A stretch of DNA of 64,000 nucleotides from NCBI RefSeq assembly GCF_012927245.1, contig NZ_JABBGE010000012.1:171282-235281 (forward strand), given 5' to 3'. The notes under the pieces are model-generated. The model had not been told where the DNA came from. It searched no databases and saw only the letters and a program-made list of their open reading frames with translations. Positions 45,070 to 56,018 of the stretch are shown in pieces; within the stretch, counting starts at the first letter, position 1; every line of letters starts with the position of its first letter. The translations under genes were made by a program, and so were the position numbers. This DNA is from Streptomyces sp. R302. Lineage in GTDB: Bacteria > Actinomycetota > Actinomycetes > Streptomycetales > Streptomycetaceae.

Positions 45070-46118
45070 GGGTGGGCCCCGCTCACGGCCACATCTCCGG
45101 CAGGGCGTTCAGCGCCAGCTTCCACATCGGCTCCGCCCCCGTCCCGAAAGCGGCGGCGAGCCCGTACCCGACGGCGGCGTCGTGCGACTCCGGGCGCTCT
45201 CCGCTCTCCGCCCCCCTCCCACGCGGCGCTGGCCTTTCCGTCCCCGGTCGACGTGAAGACGCCGAGGAACCGACCGTCGCGCAGCAGACGGCTGGTGCCG
45301 AGAGGGTCCGGCACCAGCAGAGCCCTGGCGATACACCGCAGCCGACTTTCGCAGGGCCCTGCCCGCGAGCGACCCGGAGCTCCCGCCCGGACCTGTCGCA
45401 GGCGTGCCGAGTGGGCCACGCGGATGCCCCATGGGGTACGAGGGGGGGCCGTGAAGGCCCGCACGTATGCCTCGCCGAGGATCTGCGGCATGGTGGCCGA
45501 CGTGTCCGGCGAACGTTTCGCGACCTGAGGCTACGCACATGCGAATCCTGGGCCCGCAGGGTGGTCGCGCCCGCAGGACTGTGCGCCGTTACTGTCCAAT
45601 TCAGGCGCGGTCAAACCCACGAGGCGCAGACGATGACATAACGTTCCTGTTGCGAACGTAGCATGGTGCAAAGGTGTTATGTATTCGTTACAAAGTAGGG
45701 TTTGGTGCCGATTGGTACCGATTTATTCAAACATCTTGTTGGGGTTGTCACTTCCTGGGAAGCAAAGGCTGCTCGGGCGTTAACACCCCTATTCTCCTGG
45801 CGCAAGACTTTCGCCTCATGCGTTTTCGCCTTCTGCTGGGTAACTTCGGCCCGCATGACCAGTGCCTGCATTCCGATCGACCGCCCGTGGCGGCTCTGGG
45901 GCAGGTCCTGTCCTGGTGAACGCCGCGGCCCGCGGTCGGGTCGCGTCGGCGATCCGCCCCGCGTCTCCAGTCGTCTCCCCGCCCCCCGCCCCCTGGCGGC
46001 GCGTCCGGTACCCGGTGCCCCCGTGACACCGGACCCGGGACGCGGGACACGGGGACCCCGGCTCACGGGAACACCGGGACGGTGGAGCAGATCCTCCCGA
46101 AGCAGAAGGCATTGACTG
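45070..46118. other. Long intergenic stretch: remnants and AT-richer betaine-operon leader
   Basis: 45070-45540 has overlapping antisense frames with coding-like scraps but no intact product; I read it as decayed DNA. About 45620-45840 is markedly less GC-rich than anything around it. It contains the inverted repeat ACGTTC-N7-GAACGT (45641-45659). It also has a near-match to the Streptomyces sigma-B promoter pattern, GCGT-N14-GGGTAA (45820-45843). It is the probable regulatory region of the betaine operon. Confidence 0.5.
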
Positions 46119-46130
46119 TTGTTGACACGA

Positions 46131-47621
46131 ATGACCATCCACACGGACGGCACCTGGCGCGGCGCGCTGAACGGTGAGACGCGGGACATCCTGGACCCTG
46201 CGGACGGCCGGCCCTTCGCCGTGGTGGCAGAGGGCGGCGCGGCGGACGCCGACGACGCCGTCGCCGCGGCGCGCGCCGCCTTCGACTCCGGTGTCTGGCC
46301 GGGCACTCCGGTCGCCGAGCGGGCCGCGCTGCTGCGCCGCGTCGCCGAGCTGCTGGTCCGCGACCGCGAGGAACTCGCCCTGCTGGAGAGCCGCGACGCC
46401 GGGAAGACCGTCGAGGAGGGACGCGTCGACGTCGACTGCGTCGCGGACGCCTTCCGCTACTTCGCCGACCTCGTCCTGGCCGAGGGCGGTGGCCGCGTCG
46501 TCGACGCCGGCAGCGACACCGTGCACAGCGTCGTCGTCCACGAGCCCGTGGGCGTATGCGCGATGATCACCCCCTGGAACTATCCGCTGCTCCAGGCGAG
46601 TTGGAAGATCGCCCCGGCCCTGGCCGCGGGCAACACCTTCGTGATCAAGCCGAGTGAGATCACCCCGCTCAGCACCGTGGCGCTGATCGCGCTGCTGGCC
46701 GAAGCGGGACTCCCCACCGGCGTCGCGAACCTCGTCACCGGCCCCGGCCACACGGTCGGCGCGCGCCTCGCCGAGCACCCGGGCGTCGACCTGGTCTCCT
46801 TCACCGGCGGTCTGACCAGCGGCGTGAAGGTCGCGCAGGCCGCGGCGCCCGGCGTCAAGAAGGTCGCCCTGGAACTCGGCGGCAAGAACCCGAACGTGGT
46901 CTTCGCCGACGCCTGCGAGACCGCCGAAGGCTTCGACACCGCCGTCGACCAGGCCCTGAACGCCGCGTTCATGCACAGCGGCCAGGTCTGCTCGGCCGGC
47001 TCCCGCCTGATCATCGAGGAGTCGGTACGGGAGCGGTTCGTGGCCGAGCTGAGCCGCCGGGCCGCCCTGATCAGGCTCGGCCGCGGCACCGAGAAGGACG
47101 TCGAGTGCGGCCCGCTGGTCTCGCAGGCCCAGCTGGAGCGCACCGAGGAGTACGTCGCGTCCGCGCTCGGCGAGGGAGCCGTGCTCCGCAGCGGCGGACG
47201 CCGCCCCGAGCCCGGTGCGACCAGGCCCGCCGGCGGGTACTTCTACGAGGCCACGGTCCTCGACCGCTGCCACCGCAACATGCGCGTGATCCGCGAGGAG
47301 ATCTTCGGCCCCGTCCTGACGGTGGAGACCTTCAGGACCGAGGACGAGGCCGTGGAGCTCGCCAACGACACCGAGTACGGCCTCGCGGGCGCCGTCTGGA
47401 CCGCGGACGCCTCCCGCGCCCGCCGGGTGGCCCGCCGACTGCGCCACGGCACCGTATGGATCAACGACTTCCACCCCTACCTCCCGCAGGCCGAGTGGGG
47501 CGGCTTCGGGAAGTCGGGCGTGGGACGCGAACTCGGCCCCTCAGGCCTCGCCGAGTACCGCGAGACCAAGCACGTCTACCAGAACCTGGCGCCCCGCCCC
47601 GTGCGGTGGTTCTCCGGCTGA
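46131..47621 (+). CDS. betB: Betaine-aldehyde dehydrogenase-like aldehyde dehydrogenase
   Basis: A 496-aa NAD(P)-dependent aldehyde dehydrogenase. Visible motifs are MITPWNYPLLQASWKIAPALAAG with the catalytic Asn, the general-base Glu in VALELGGKNPN and the nucleophile Cys in SGQVCSAGSRL. With the next gene it oxidises choline via betaine aldehyde to glycine betaine, an osmoprotectant. ATG 46131 is given; TTG 46119 is better placed behind AGAAGG and may be the true start. First gene of a five-gene osmoprotection cluster. Confidence 0.88.
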   Translation: MTIHTDGTWRGALNGETRDILDPADGRPFAVVAEGGAADADDAVAAARAAFDSGVWPGTPVAERAALLRRVAELLVRDREELALLESRDAGKTVEEGRVDVDCVADAFRYFADLVLAEGGGRVVDAGSDTVHSVVVHEPVGVCAMITPWNYPLLQASWKIAPALAAGNTFVIKPSEITPLSTVALIALLAEAGLPTGVANLVTGPGHTVGARLAEHPGVDLVSFTGGLTSGVKVAQAAAPGVKKVALELGGKNPNVVFADACETAEGFDTAVDQALNAAFMHSGQVCSAGSRLIIEESVRERFVAELSRRAALIRLGRGTEKDVECGPLVSQAQLERTEEYVASALGEGAVLRSGGRRPEPGATRPAGGYFYEATVLDRCHRNMRVIREEIFGPVLTVETFRTEDEAVELANDTEYGLAGAVWTADASRARRVARRLRHGTVWINDFHPYLPQAEWGGFGKSGVGRELGPSGLAEYRETKHVYQNLAPRPVRWFSG

Positions 47622-47716
47622 GCCCCGCGGACTCCCCGGGCGGCGCCTCCGCCCGCGCCGCCCAGGGACCCGGCAGCCGCCCGTAAGCCCCCCACGCCTC
47701 TTGGAGTGAACACAGC

Positions 47717-49254
47717 ATGTCCGACCGCACCTACGACTACGTCATCGTCGGCGGTGGCACCGCCGGTTCGGTGATCGCCTCCCGCCTCACCGAGGACCCC
47801 GACATCACCGTCGCCGTCGTCGAGGGCGGCCCGTCCGACGTCGACCGCCCCGACGTCCTCACCCTGCGCCGCTGGATGGGCCTGCTCGGCGGCGAACTGG
47901 ACTACGACTACCCCACCACCGAACAGCCGCGCGGCAATTCCCACATCCGGCACAGCCGGGCCCGCGTCCTCGGCGGCTGCTCCTCGCACAACACGCTGAT
48001 CGCGTTCAAGCCGCTGCCGTCCGACTGGGACGAGTGGGCCGGACTCGGCGCCGACGGCTGGGACGCCGCGTCGATGGACCCGTACTTCGGCAAGCTCCTC
48101 AACAACATCGTCCCGGTGGACGAGAAGGACCGCAACGCCATCGCCCGCGACTTCGTCGACGCCGCACAGGACGCCCTCGACGTGCCCCGGGTCGAGGGGT
48201 TCAACCGCAAGCCCTTCCACGAGGGCGTCGGCTTCTTCGACCTCGCGTACCACCCGGAGGACAACAAGCGCTCCTCCGCCTCCGTCGCCTACTTGCACCC
48301 CTTCCTGGACCGCCCCAACCTGCACCTGCTGCTCGAGACCTGGGCGTACCGGCTGGAGTTCGACGGCGCCCGCGCCACCGGCGTACGGGCACGCACCAAG
48401 GACGGCGAGGACCTCGTCCTGCGGGCCTCGCGTGAAGTGGTCGTCTGCGCCGGGGCGGTGGACACCCCGCGGCTGCTGCTCCACTCCGGCATCGGGCCGC
48501 GCGAGGAGCTGGCCGAACTCGGCATCGACGTCCGCCACGACCTCCCGGGCGTCGGCGAGAACCTGCTCGACCACCCGGAGTCGGTGATCGTCTGGGAGAC
48601 CCACGGGCCGATCCCGGAGAACTCCGCGATGGACAGCGACGCCGGACTGTTCGTGCGCCGCGACCCGGAGTCGCCCGGGCCCGACCTGATGTTCCACTTC
48701 TACCAGATCCCCTTCACCGACAACCCGGAGCGGCTGGGCTACGAACGGCCCGCGCACGGCGTGTCGATGACGCCGAACATCCCCAAGCCGCGCAGCCGCG
48801 GCCGGCTCTACCTGACCAGCGCCGACCCCGAGGTCAAGCCGGCCCTGGACTTCCGCTACTTCACCGACGAGGAGGACTACGACGCCCGCACCCTCGTCGA
48901 CGGCATCAGGATCGCCCGGAAGATCGCCGCGACCGAGCCGCTGGCGTCCTGGCTCGGCCGCGAGGTCTGCCCCGGCCCCGAGGTCACCGGCGACGAGGAA
49001 CTGAGCGAGTACGCCCGCAAGGTCGCGCACACCGTCTACCACCCGGCCGGCACCTGCCGGATCGGTGCCGAGGGCGACGGCCTGGCCGTCGTCAACCCCG
49101 ACCTGACCGTCCGCGGCCTGGAGGGCATACGGATCGCCGACGCCTCCGTCTTCCCGACCATTCCCGCCGTCAACCCGATGATCGCCGTCCTGATGGTGGG
49201 GGAGAAGTGCGCCGACCTCCTTGTCTCGGACGTCAACCCGAAGGAGGCCTCCTG

Positions 49255-49255
<1 letters not shown>
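47717..49255 (+). CDS. betA: GMC-family choline dehydrogenase
   Basis: A 512-aa FAD-dependent GMC oxidoreductase. The ADP-binding motif DYVIVGGGTAGSVIASRL is at the N-terminus, then GMC signature 1 (RARVLGGCSSHNTLI), signature 2 (GAVDTPRLLLHSGIG) and a C-terminal active-site His in YHPAGTCRIG. It oxidises choline to betaine aldehyde in this context. GGAG precedes the ATG. Its stop overlaps the start of the transporter ATPase gene (TGATG). Confidence 0.88.
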
Positions 49256-50588
<1,333 letters not shown>

Positions 50589-50592
<4 letters not shown>

Positions 50593-52574
50593 GTACCGCC
50601 ACGACCTCCCGCCCGCCCGTCGGCAGCGACCGCCCCCGGGGGCACACCGAGGCGTCCGGCCGCCGCCGCACCTGGCGGCCGGCCCGGCCCTCCACCCCGG
50701 CGGTCCTGCTGGTCCTGGCTCTGCTGCTGCCCACCGCCGCGCTGGTCGCCGGCGGCGGCTGGCCGGAGGCGCTGCGCGTGGACCTGGTCCCGGGCCTCGA
50801 CTCCTTCGCCGACTGGGTGGTCGACAACCGCGAGACCCACCCCGTCTTCCTCTACTTCCTGCTGCACCTGTCCAACGCGGCCACCGACTCGGTCGCCTGG
50901 GTCCACGACCTGCTCACCTCGGTCGGCTGGGCGGGCGTGCTCACCGCCGCCACCGCACTCGCCTGGTACGCGGGCGGCGCGGGCCGCAGGGGCGCGGGAC
51001 CCGCCCTCGTCGCCCTCGGCTCGCTGGCCGGCTGCGGCCTCCTCGGCCTGTGGGAGCAGGCGACCGAGACCCTCGCCCTGATGCTGGTGTCCGTCGTCGT
51101 CGCCGCCGCGCTCGGGCTGCTGCTCGGCCTGGCCGGCGGGCTCTCCGACACCGCCCAGCGGATCCTGCGCCCGGTGCTCGACACCATGCAGGTGCTGCCT
51201 TCCTTCGCCTATCTGCTCCCGCTCGTCCTGATCTTCGGCATCGGCACCCCGTCGGCGCTCATCACCACGGTGATCTACGCGGCGCCCCCGATGGTCCGGA
51301 TGACCACCCTGGGCCTGCGCGGCGCGGACCCGGCCGTCCTGGAGGCATCCCGTTCCCTGGGGTCGACCCGGTGGCAGCGGCTGTGGACCGCGCGGCTGCC
51401 CATGGCCCGGCCGCAGCTCTTCCTCGGTCTCAACCAGACCATCATGATGGCCCTGTCGATGGTGGTCATCGCCTCCGTCGTCGGCGCCGGCGGTCTCGGC
51501 GAGAGCGTGTACCAGGCGCTGAAGACCCGTGACTTCGGCCAGGGCGTCACCGCCGGCCTTGCGATCGTCCTCATCGCCGTCTGGCTCGATCGGACGACGG
51601 CCGCGGCGGGAGCCCGGGGCGGCGTCCCGGTCGGCCGGCGGGGAACCGGCATCGCCCTGGTGGCGGCCGGCGGCGGCCTGCTGGTGGGCTCCCAGCTGGG
51701 CGAGTGGCCCGAAGCGGCCACCGTGAACATCGCCGCACCGCTGAACACCGCCGTCGACTGGCTGGTCGGCAACGTGTACCAGGACGTCCCCGTGCTCGGC
51801 GGCACCTCGGTGTGGGCGGGCAACTTCACAAGTTGGGTGCTCAACCCGCTGAACAACGGCCTCCAGTCCCTGCCGTGGTGGTCCCTGCTGCTCCTCGCCG
51901 CCGCCGTGGCCTGGCTCGTCGGCACCTGGCGGGGCGCGCTGACCGCCGTACTCGCCCTGTCCTGCATCGGCGTGCTCGGCATCTGGGACAAGGCCCTCTA
52001 CACCCTGTCCCAGGTCCTGGTCGCCGTCGCGCTCACCCTTCTCCTGGGCTTCGCCATCGGCATCCTCGCGGCCCGCGTCCGGCCGGTGGAGCGGCTGCTG
52101 CGTCCGGTGTTCGACGCCATGCAGACGCTGCCGCAGTTCATCTACCTCATCCCGGTCGTCCAGCTGTTCAACGCCGGCCGGGTCGCCGCGATCACCGCGG
52201 CGGCCGTGTACGCGCTGCCGGCCGTGGTGCGGGTCACCACCCAGGGCCTCAAGCAGGTCAGCCCGGCCACCATGGAGGTGTCCCGCTCCCTGGGCGCCAC
52301 CACCTGGCAGCAGATCCGCGACGTGCAGTGGCCGCTGGCACGTCCGGCGCTGCTGGTCGCCGCGAACCAGGGCGTCGTCCTCGTCCTCGCCGTCGTCGTC
52401 ATCGGCGGTCTGGTCGGCGGCGGAGCACTCGGCTTCGACGTGGTCAAGGGCCTCACCGCGGGCGAGCTCGGCACCGGCCTGATCGCCGGCGCGGGCATCG
52501 TCTGCCTCGGCCTGGCCCTCGACAAGCTCACCCAGCCGGCCGAGCGATCCCCCTCCACCGCCACCCGGCACTGA
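50589..52574 (+). CDS. Glycine betaine ABC permease, internally duplicated
   Basis: A 661-aa permease containing two complete ProW-type domains in tandem. Each has the LRPVLDTMQVLPSFAYLLP / LRPVFDAMQTLPQFIYLIP helix and its own ATPase-docking loop (EASRSLGSTRWQRLW and EVSRSLGATTWQQIRD). A single chain could therefore replace the usual permease homodimer. The start overlaps the ATPase gene stop (ATGA). Confidence 0.92.
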
Positions 52575-52612
52575 CCGACCGTCATACGCTCCCACCCGAA
52601 AGGCAGTTCATC

Positions 52613-53614
52613 ATGCCCACTCCCACCCGCAACGACCACGCCCACACCGATCCCCGTCCGCGCATCCTGACCCGTCGTGCCAGAACGACCCTCGCGGCGG
52701 CGACCGGCGCCCTCGCCCTGCTCACCGTCAGCGCCTGCGGCGCCGCCGAGACCGGTGGCGGCGACGCCAAGACCGTCAGCCTGCACACCCCGTCGTGGGT
52801 CGGCGCCGAGGTCAACACGGCCGTCGCCGCGTACCTGCTTGAGCACGAGCTCGGGTACGAGGTCAAGACGCAGCAGATGGACGAGACCCCGGCCTGGGAC
52901 GCCATGAGCCAGGGCAAGATCGACGCGATCCTGGAGGACTGGGGCCACCCCCAGGAGGAGAAGCGCTACGTCCAGGGCAACAAGTCCGTCGTCTCCGCCG
53001 GCGAGCTGGGCGTGACGGGCCACATCGGCTGGTTCGTCCCGAAGTACCTGGCGGACGAGAAGCCGGACATCACGGACCACAAGAACCTCAACAAGTACGC
53101 GGACGTCTTCAAGACCCCGGAGAGCGGCGACAAGGGCCAGTTCATCAAGGGCGACCCCTCGTACGTCTCGCACGACAACGCCCTGATCAAGAACCTCGAC
53201 CTGAACTACAAGCCGATCGAGGCGGGCGCCGAGGCCACGCACCTTGCGCAGCTGGAGCAGCTGTACAAGAACAAGAAGCCGTTCCTCACGTACTGGTGGA
53301 CCCCGCAGTGGATGAACGCCACCATGGACCTCGTCGAGGTGAAGCTCCCGCCGTACAAGGACGGCTGTGACGCCGACAAGAAGGCCGTCGCCTGCGCCTA
53401 CCCGGACGTCCCCCTGAAGAAGTGGATGAACGCCGACTTCGCGAAGGAGGGCGGCGACGCGGCCGAGTTCCTGAAGAACTTCAACTGGACGACCGAGCAG
53501 CAGAACCTGGTCGCCAAGTACGTCGCCGCCGACAAGATGACCGCGGAGAAGGCGGCCGAGAAGTGGGTCAAGGAGAACGAGTCGGTCTGGAAGGCGTGGC
53601 TGCCGAAGAAGTGA
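52613..53614 (+). CDS. Glycine betaine-binding lipoprotein
   Basis: A 333-aa OpuAC/ProX-type receptor with an N-terminal lipoprotein signal (LLTVSAC). It has the aromatic-rich betaine-binding elements (TPSWVGAEV, EDWGHPQ, GHIGWFVPKY, YWWTPQWMN) and many Lys/Asp residues typical of an exported binding protein. It captures betaine for the upstream permease and ATPase. The ATG at 52613 follows GAAAGGCAG. Last gene before a strong terminator. Confidence 0.93.
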   Translation: MPTPTRNDHAHTDPRPRILTRRARTTLAAATGALALLTVSACGAAETGGGDAKTVSLHTPSWVGAEVNTAVAAYLLEHELGYEVKTQQMDETPAWDAMSQGKIDAILEDWGHPQEEKRYVQGNKSVVSAGELGVTGHIGWFVPKYLADEKPDITDHKNLNKYADVFKTPESGDKGQFIKGDPSYVSHDNALIKNLDLNYKPIEAGAEATHLAQLEQLYKNKKPFLTYWWTPQWMNATMDLVEVKLPPYKDGCDADKKAVACAYPDVPLKKWMNADFAKEGGDAAEFLKNFNWTTEQQNLVAKYVAADKMTAEKAAEKWVKENESVWKAWLPKK

Positions 53615-53626
53615 CCCGGCCACGGT

Positions 53627-53661
53627 CCCGGGGGCGGCTCGGTGTCCGAGCCGCCCCCGGG
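53627..53661. terminator. Perfect 16-bp hairpin terminator of the betaine cluster
   Basis: Arms 53627-53642 and 53646-53661 with a 3-nt loop, 12 bp after the binding-protein stop. Confidence 0.88.
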
Positions 53662-53725
53662 CCGCGTCCGCGTTGCGTCACCGACCGTCCGGACGGGGCC
53701 GTTCCGCACGGGTCGATCGGTCGCC

Positions 53726-53776
53726 GACCGTTCAATCCCCGACCGTTCAGCCCTTGACCGTTCAGTCCCCGACCGT
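53726..53776. repeat. 15-bp tandem direct repeats
   Basis: GACCGTTCA recurs at 53726, 53741 and 53756, with a partial copy at 53771, at a strict 15-bp period. The array overlaps the last codons of the DUF389 gene. Confidence 0.8.
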
Positions 53777-54763
53777 GCCGACGTCGATGCGTCGGCCCTG
53801 GGCGGAGTCGACCACGATCGGAATGCCGTCCGGGACCCGTCCCTCCAGACGGTCGAGCAGAGTCTGCACCGGCGGGAGGTCGCCGGGGGCTCGGACGTGG
53901 ATGTACATGGTGTGGGACGACATGTCGACGCTGGAGACAGACGCCCCAGGGGTGTCGTCGAGCCACTGCTCCGCCACGCTCTTGGCCCCGGTGGTCCAGG
54001 AGCTGATCAGCAACGTGAGAGCGGTGTTGGCCGCCAGCGGCACGAACACGACCACGAACAGCACGCCCATCGCGGCGTACGTCCCGCGCGCGAGCCGCCA
54101 GGTGCCCCGGTCGGCCTGGGCTCGGCGGCCGAGGACGGCGAAGACCACCATGCCGCCGAAGACCAGGGCGAAGAAGTTCGACACGAACAGGACCAGCGCG
54201 CCGAGCGCGAGCGCCCCCGCCAGCTTCCCCAGGCACACCCCGGCCACGACCAGCGGCGGCACGAGGGAGATGGCGATCGCGACCCCGGGCAGCACGGCGG
54301 CGACGTCCCGCCGGGCGAGTGCCACCGCGCCGGCGAGGCCGGTGGCCACGGCGGCCACCAGATCCATCAGTCCCGGCGACGTCCGTGAGGCGATCTGGCT
54401 GTTGGAGAGCAGGTCGTAGGTCTCCGGAAGCACCAGGGCGAACAGCATCCCGACCACGATCACCACCGCGCAGGCCGCCAGGACGACCTTGATCGCTCCG
54501 ATCCGCCGGTGCTGCACCGAGCCCAGGGCGATACCCATGATCGGTGTCGACAGCGGGGCGATGATCATCGCCCCGATCACGGTGGCCGTCGAATCCGTCA
54601 GCACCCCGGCGGCCGCGATGACCGAGGACAGCGTCAGCATCGTCCAGAAGGCCGAGCGCTTGGATCTGGTGTCCCCGGACGACAGGTCCAGATCTTGCGC
54701 CAGCTCGTCCAGCGAGCGGCGCTGCGAGGAGGGCAGGACGAGGTCGCGAACTCCGCTGAGCAT
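53762..54763 (-). CDS. DUF389 (TIGR00341-like) membrane protein
   Basis: A 333-aa integral membrane protein with about six to eight hydrophobic segments. It has the family core SVIAAAGVLTDSTATVIGAMIIAPLSTPIMGIALG and VLPGVAIAISLVPPLVVAG, followed by a C-terminal soluble domain. The function of DUF389 proteins is not established. ATG 54763 is chosen for TTGAGGACC directly upstream; the longer frame contains non-membrane, low-quality sequence. It may be transcribed alone. Confidence 0.88.
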   Translation of the reverse strand: MLSGVRDLVLPSSQRRSLDELAQDLDLSSGDTRSKRSAFWTMLTLSSVIAAAGVLTDSTATVIGAMIIAPLSTPIMGIALGSVQHRRIGAIKVVLAACAVVIVVGMLFALVLPETYDLLSNSQIASRTSPGLMDLVAAVATGLAGAVALARRDVAAVLPGVAIAISLVPPLVVAGVCLGKLAGALALGALVLFVSNFFALVFGGMVVFAVLGRRAQADRGTWRLARGTYAAMGVLFVVVFVPLAANTALTLLISSWTTGAKSVAEQWLDDTPGASVSSVDMSSHTMYIHVRAPGDLPPVQTLLDRLEGRVPDGIPIVVDSAQGRRIDVGTVGD

Positions 54764-54842
54764 GGTCCTCAAGTAATCACGAGCGACCTGCCGGAGGACG
54801 GCACGACACGTTGCCGCGCGTCCATCGGACGCTCCTGGTCGC

Positions 54843-54908
54843 GAACCCGTCCAGGACAACCCGAACCGCCAGGTGCGGCGGAGCTTCCTGGGCCGACCGA
54901 GCCGGTAG
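54843..54908 (+). pseudogene. 3' remnant of a second yjbQ gene
   Basis: Twenty-one codons and a stop read EPVQDNPNRQVRRSFLGRPSR, matching the end of the intact YjbQ (TNKDNPNRQVRLSFLG). The DNA match is near-exact over CAGGACAACCCGAACCGCC-type sequence. Upstream similarity is lost after a frameshift. It lies in the divergent gap between the DUF389 and methyltransferase genes. Confidence 0.7.
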
Positions 54909-54965
54909 GAGCCAAGGGGGCACCCGAGCAAGGGAGTTGCCGCAGCGCTGCGCTACGTTGGAGGG

Positions 54966-55748
54966 GTGACCGACATCGCATCGCGCATCGACACCACCCG
55001 GCCGCACACCGCCCGGATCTGGAACTACTGGACCGGCGGCAAGGACAACTACCCGGTCGACCGGGAGGCCGGTGACCAGATCCGGCGGCTGCACCCCGGG
55101 ATCGGGGAGTACGCGAAGGCGGACCGGCTGTTCCTGGGACGGGCGGTGCGGTACCTGGCCGAGCAGGAGGGCATCCGGCAGTTCCTCGACATCGGGACGG
55201 GGCTGCCGAGCGCCGACAACACCCACGAGGTCGCCCAGCGCGTCGCCCCCGACGCCCGGGTCGTGTACGTGGACAACGACCCGCTCGTGCTCGCGCACGC
55301 CCGCGCCCTGCTCGTCGGCACGCCCGAGGGCCGGACGGACTACCTGGACGCGGACCTGCGGGACGTCGACAGGATCCTGGCCGCGGCGGCGAAGACCCTC
55401 GACCTCTCGCAGCCGGTCGCGCTGATGCTGCTCGGCGTCGTCATCTTCGTCGAGGACGACGAGGAGTCGTACGCGGTCGTCCGCCGGCTCATGGACGCGC
55501 TCGCCCCCGGCAGCCACCTCGTCCTCTCCCACACCGTCACCCACCCCGACATGCCGGACGTCGACGCGGCGGTGGCGTTCTGGAACGAGCACGGCACCCC
55601 GAAGCTCACCCAGCGCACCCCCGAGGCGGTCGCCCGCTACTTCGACGGCCTGGAGCTGCTGGAGCCCGGCGTGGTGTCCTGCTCCGCGTGGCGGCCGCGG
55701 ACCCGGGTCCCGGACGTGGCCATGTACGCGGGCGTCGGCCGCAAGTGA
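54966..55748 (+). CDS. SAM-dependent methyltransferase, DUF574 family
   Basis: A 260-aa protein with the signature opening of Streptomyces DUF574 (PF04672) proteins, ARIWNYWTGGKDNYPVDRE, followed by the SAM-binding FLDIGTGLPSADNTHEVAQ and VVYVDNDPLVLAHAR. The family is very expanded in Streptomyces, with unknown substrates. The GTG start sits directly on a GGAGGGG run, so the exact start or a leaderless mRNA should be considered. Confidence 0.9.
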   Translation: MTDIASRIDTTRPHTARIWNYWTGGKDNYPVDREAGDQIRRLHPGIGEYAKADRLFLGRAVRYLAEQEGIRQFLDIGTGLPSADNTHEVAQRVAPDARVVYVDNDPLVLAHARALLVGTPEGRTDYLDADLRDVDRILAAAAKTLDLSQPVALMLLGVVIFVEDDEESYAVVRRLMDALAPGSHLVLSHTVTHPDMPDVDAAVAFWNEHGTPKLTQRTPEAVARYFDGLELLEPGVVSCSAWRPRTRVPDVAMYAGVGRK

Positions 55749-55751
55749 CGA

Positions 55752-55776
55752 CGGGCGTCGGCGGCTCCGACGCCCG
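55752..55776. terminator. 10-bp hairpin after the methyltransferase gene
   Basis: Arms 55752-55761 and 55767-55776 pair perfectly around a 5-nt loop, 4 bp after the stop. Confidence 0.8.
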
Positions 55777-56018
55777 GAGGGACCGCGTTAGCGATACGCA
55801 AGCGGTGCGGCAGCGCCCGAGCCGAGGCTGGGGGCGGCAACGACCGGTCGCGTAGCGGGGGAGACGGCGCTCGCCGCGGGGCTCCGGGTCACGCGGCGGG
55901 GGCGTCCCCCACGGTCGGGTGCCGGAAGAAGACCCCGCCGGTGACGCACCAGGGCGCGCGCCGCGCCCCGGTGCGGCCGGTTCCGCCCCCACGACTCCCC
56001 TTCCGGGAAGGACGCCCC

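Noticed and set aside
45083..45540. Minus-strand hypothetical genes after the erythromycin-esterase-like fragment
   Set aside because: Several overlapping frames compete, none has a ribosome site or recognisable domain, and coding-like scraps shift frame.
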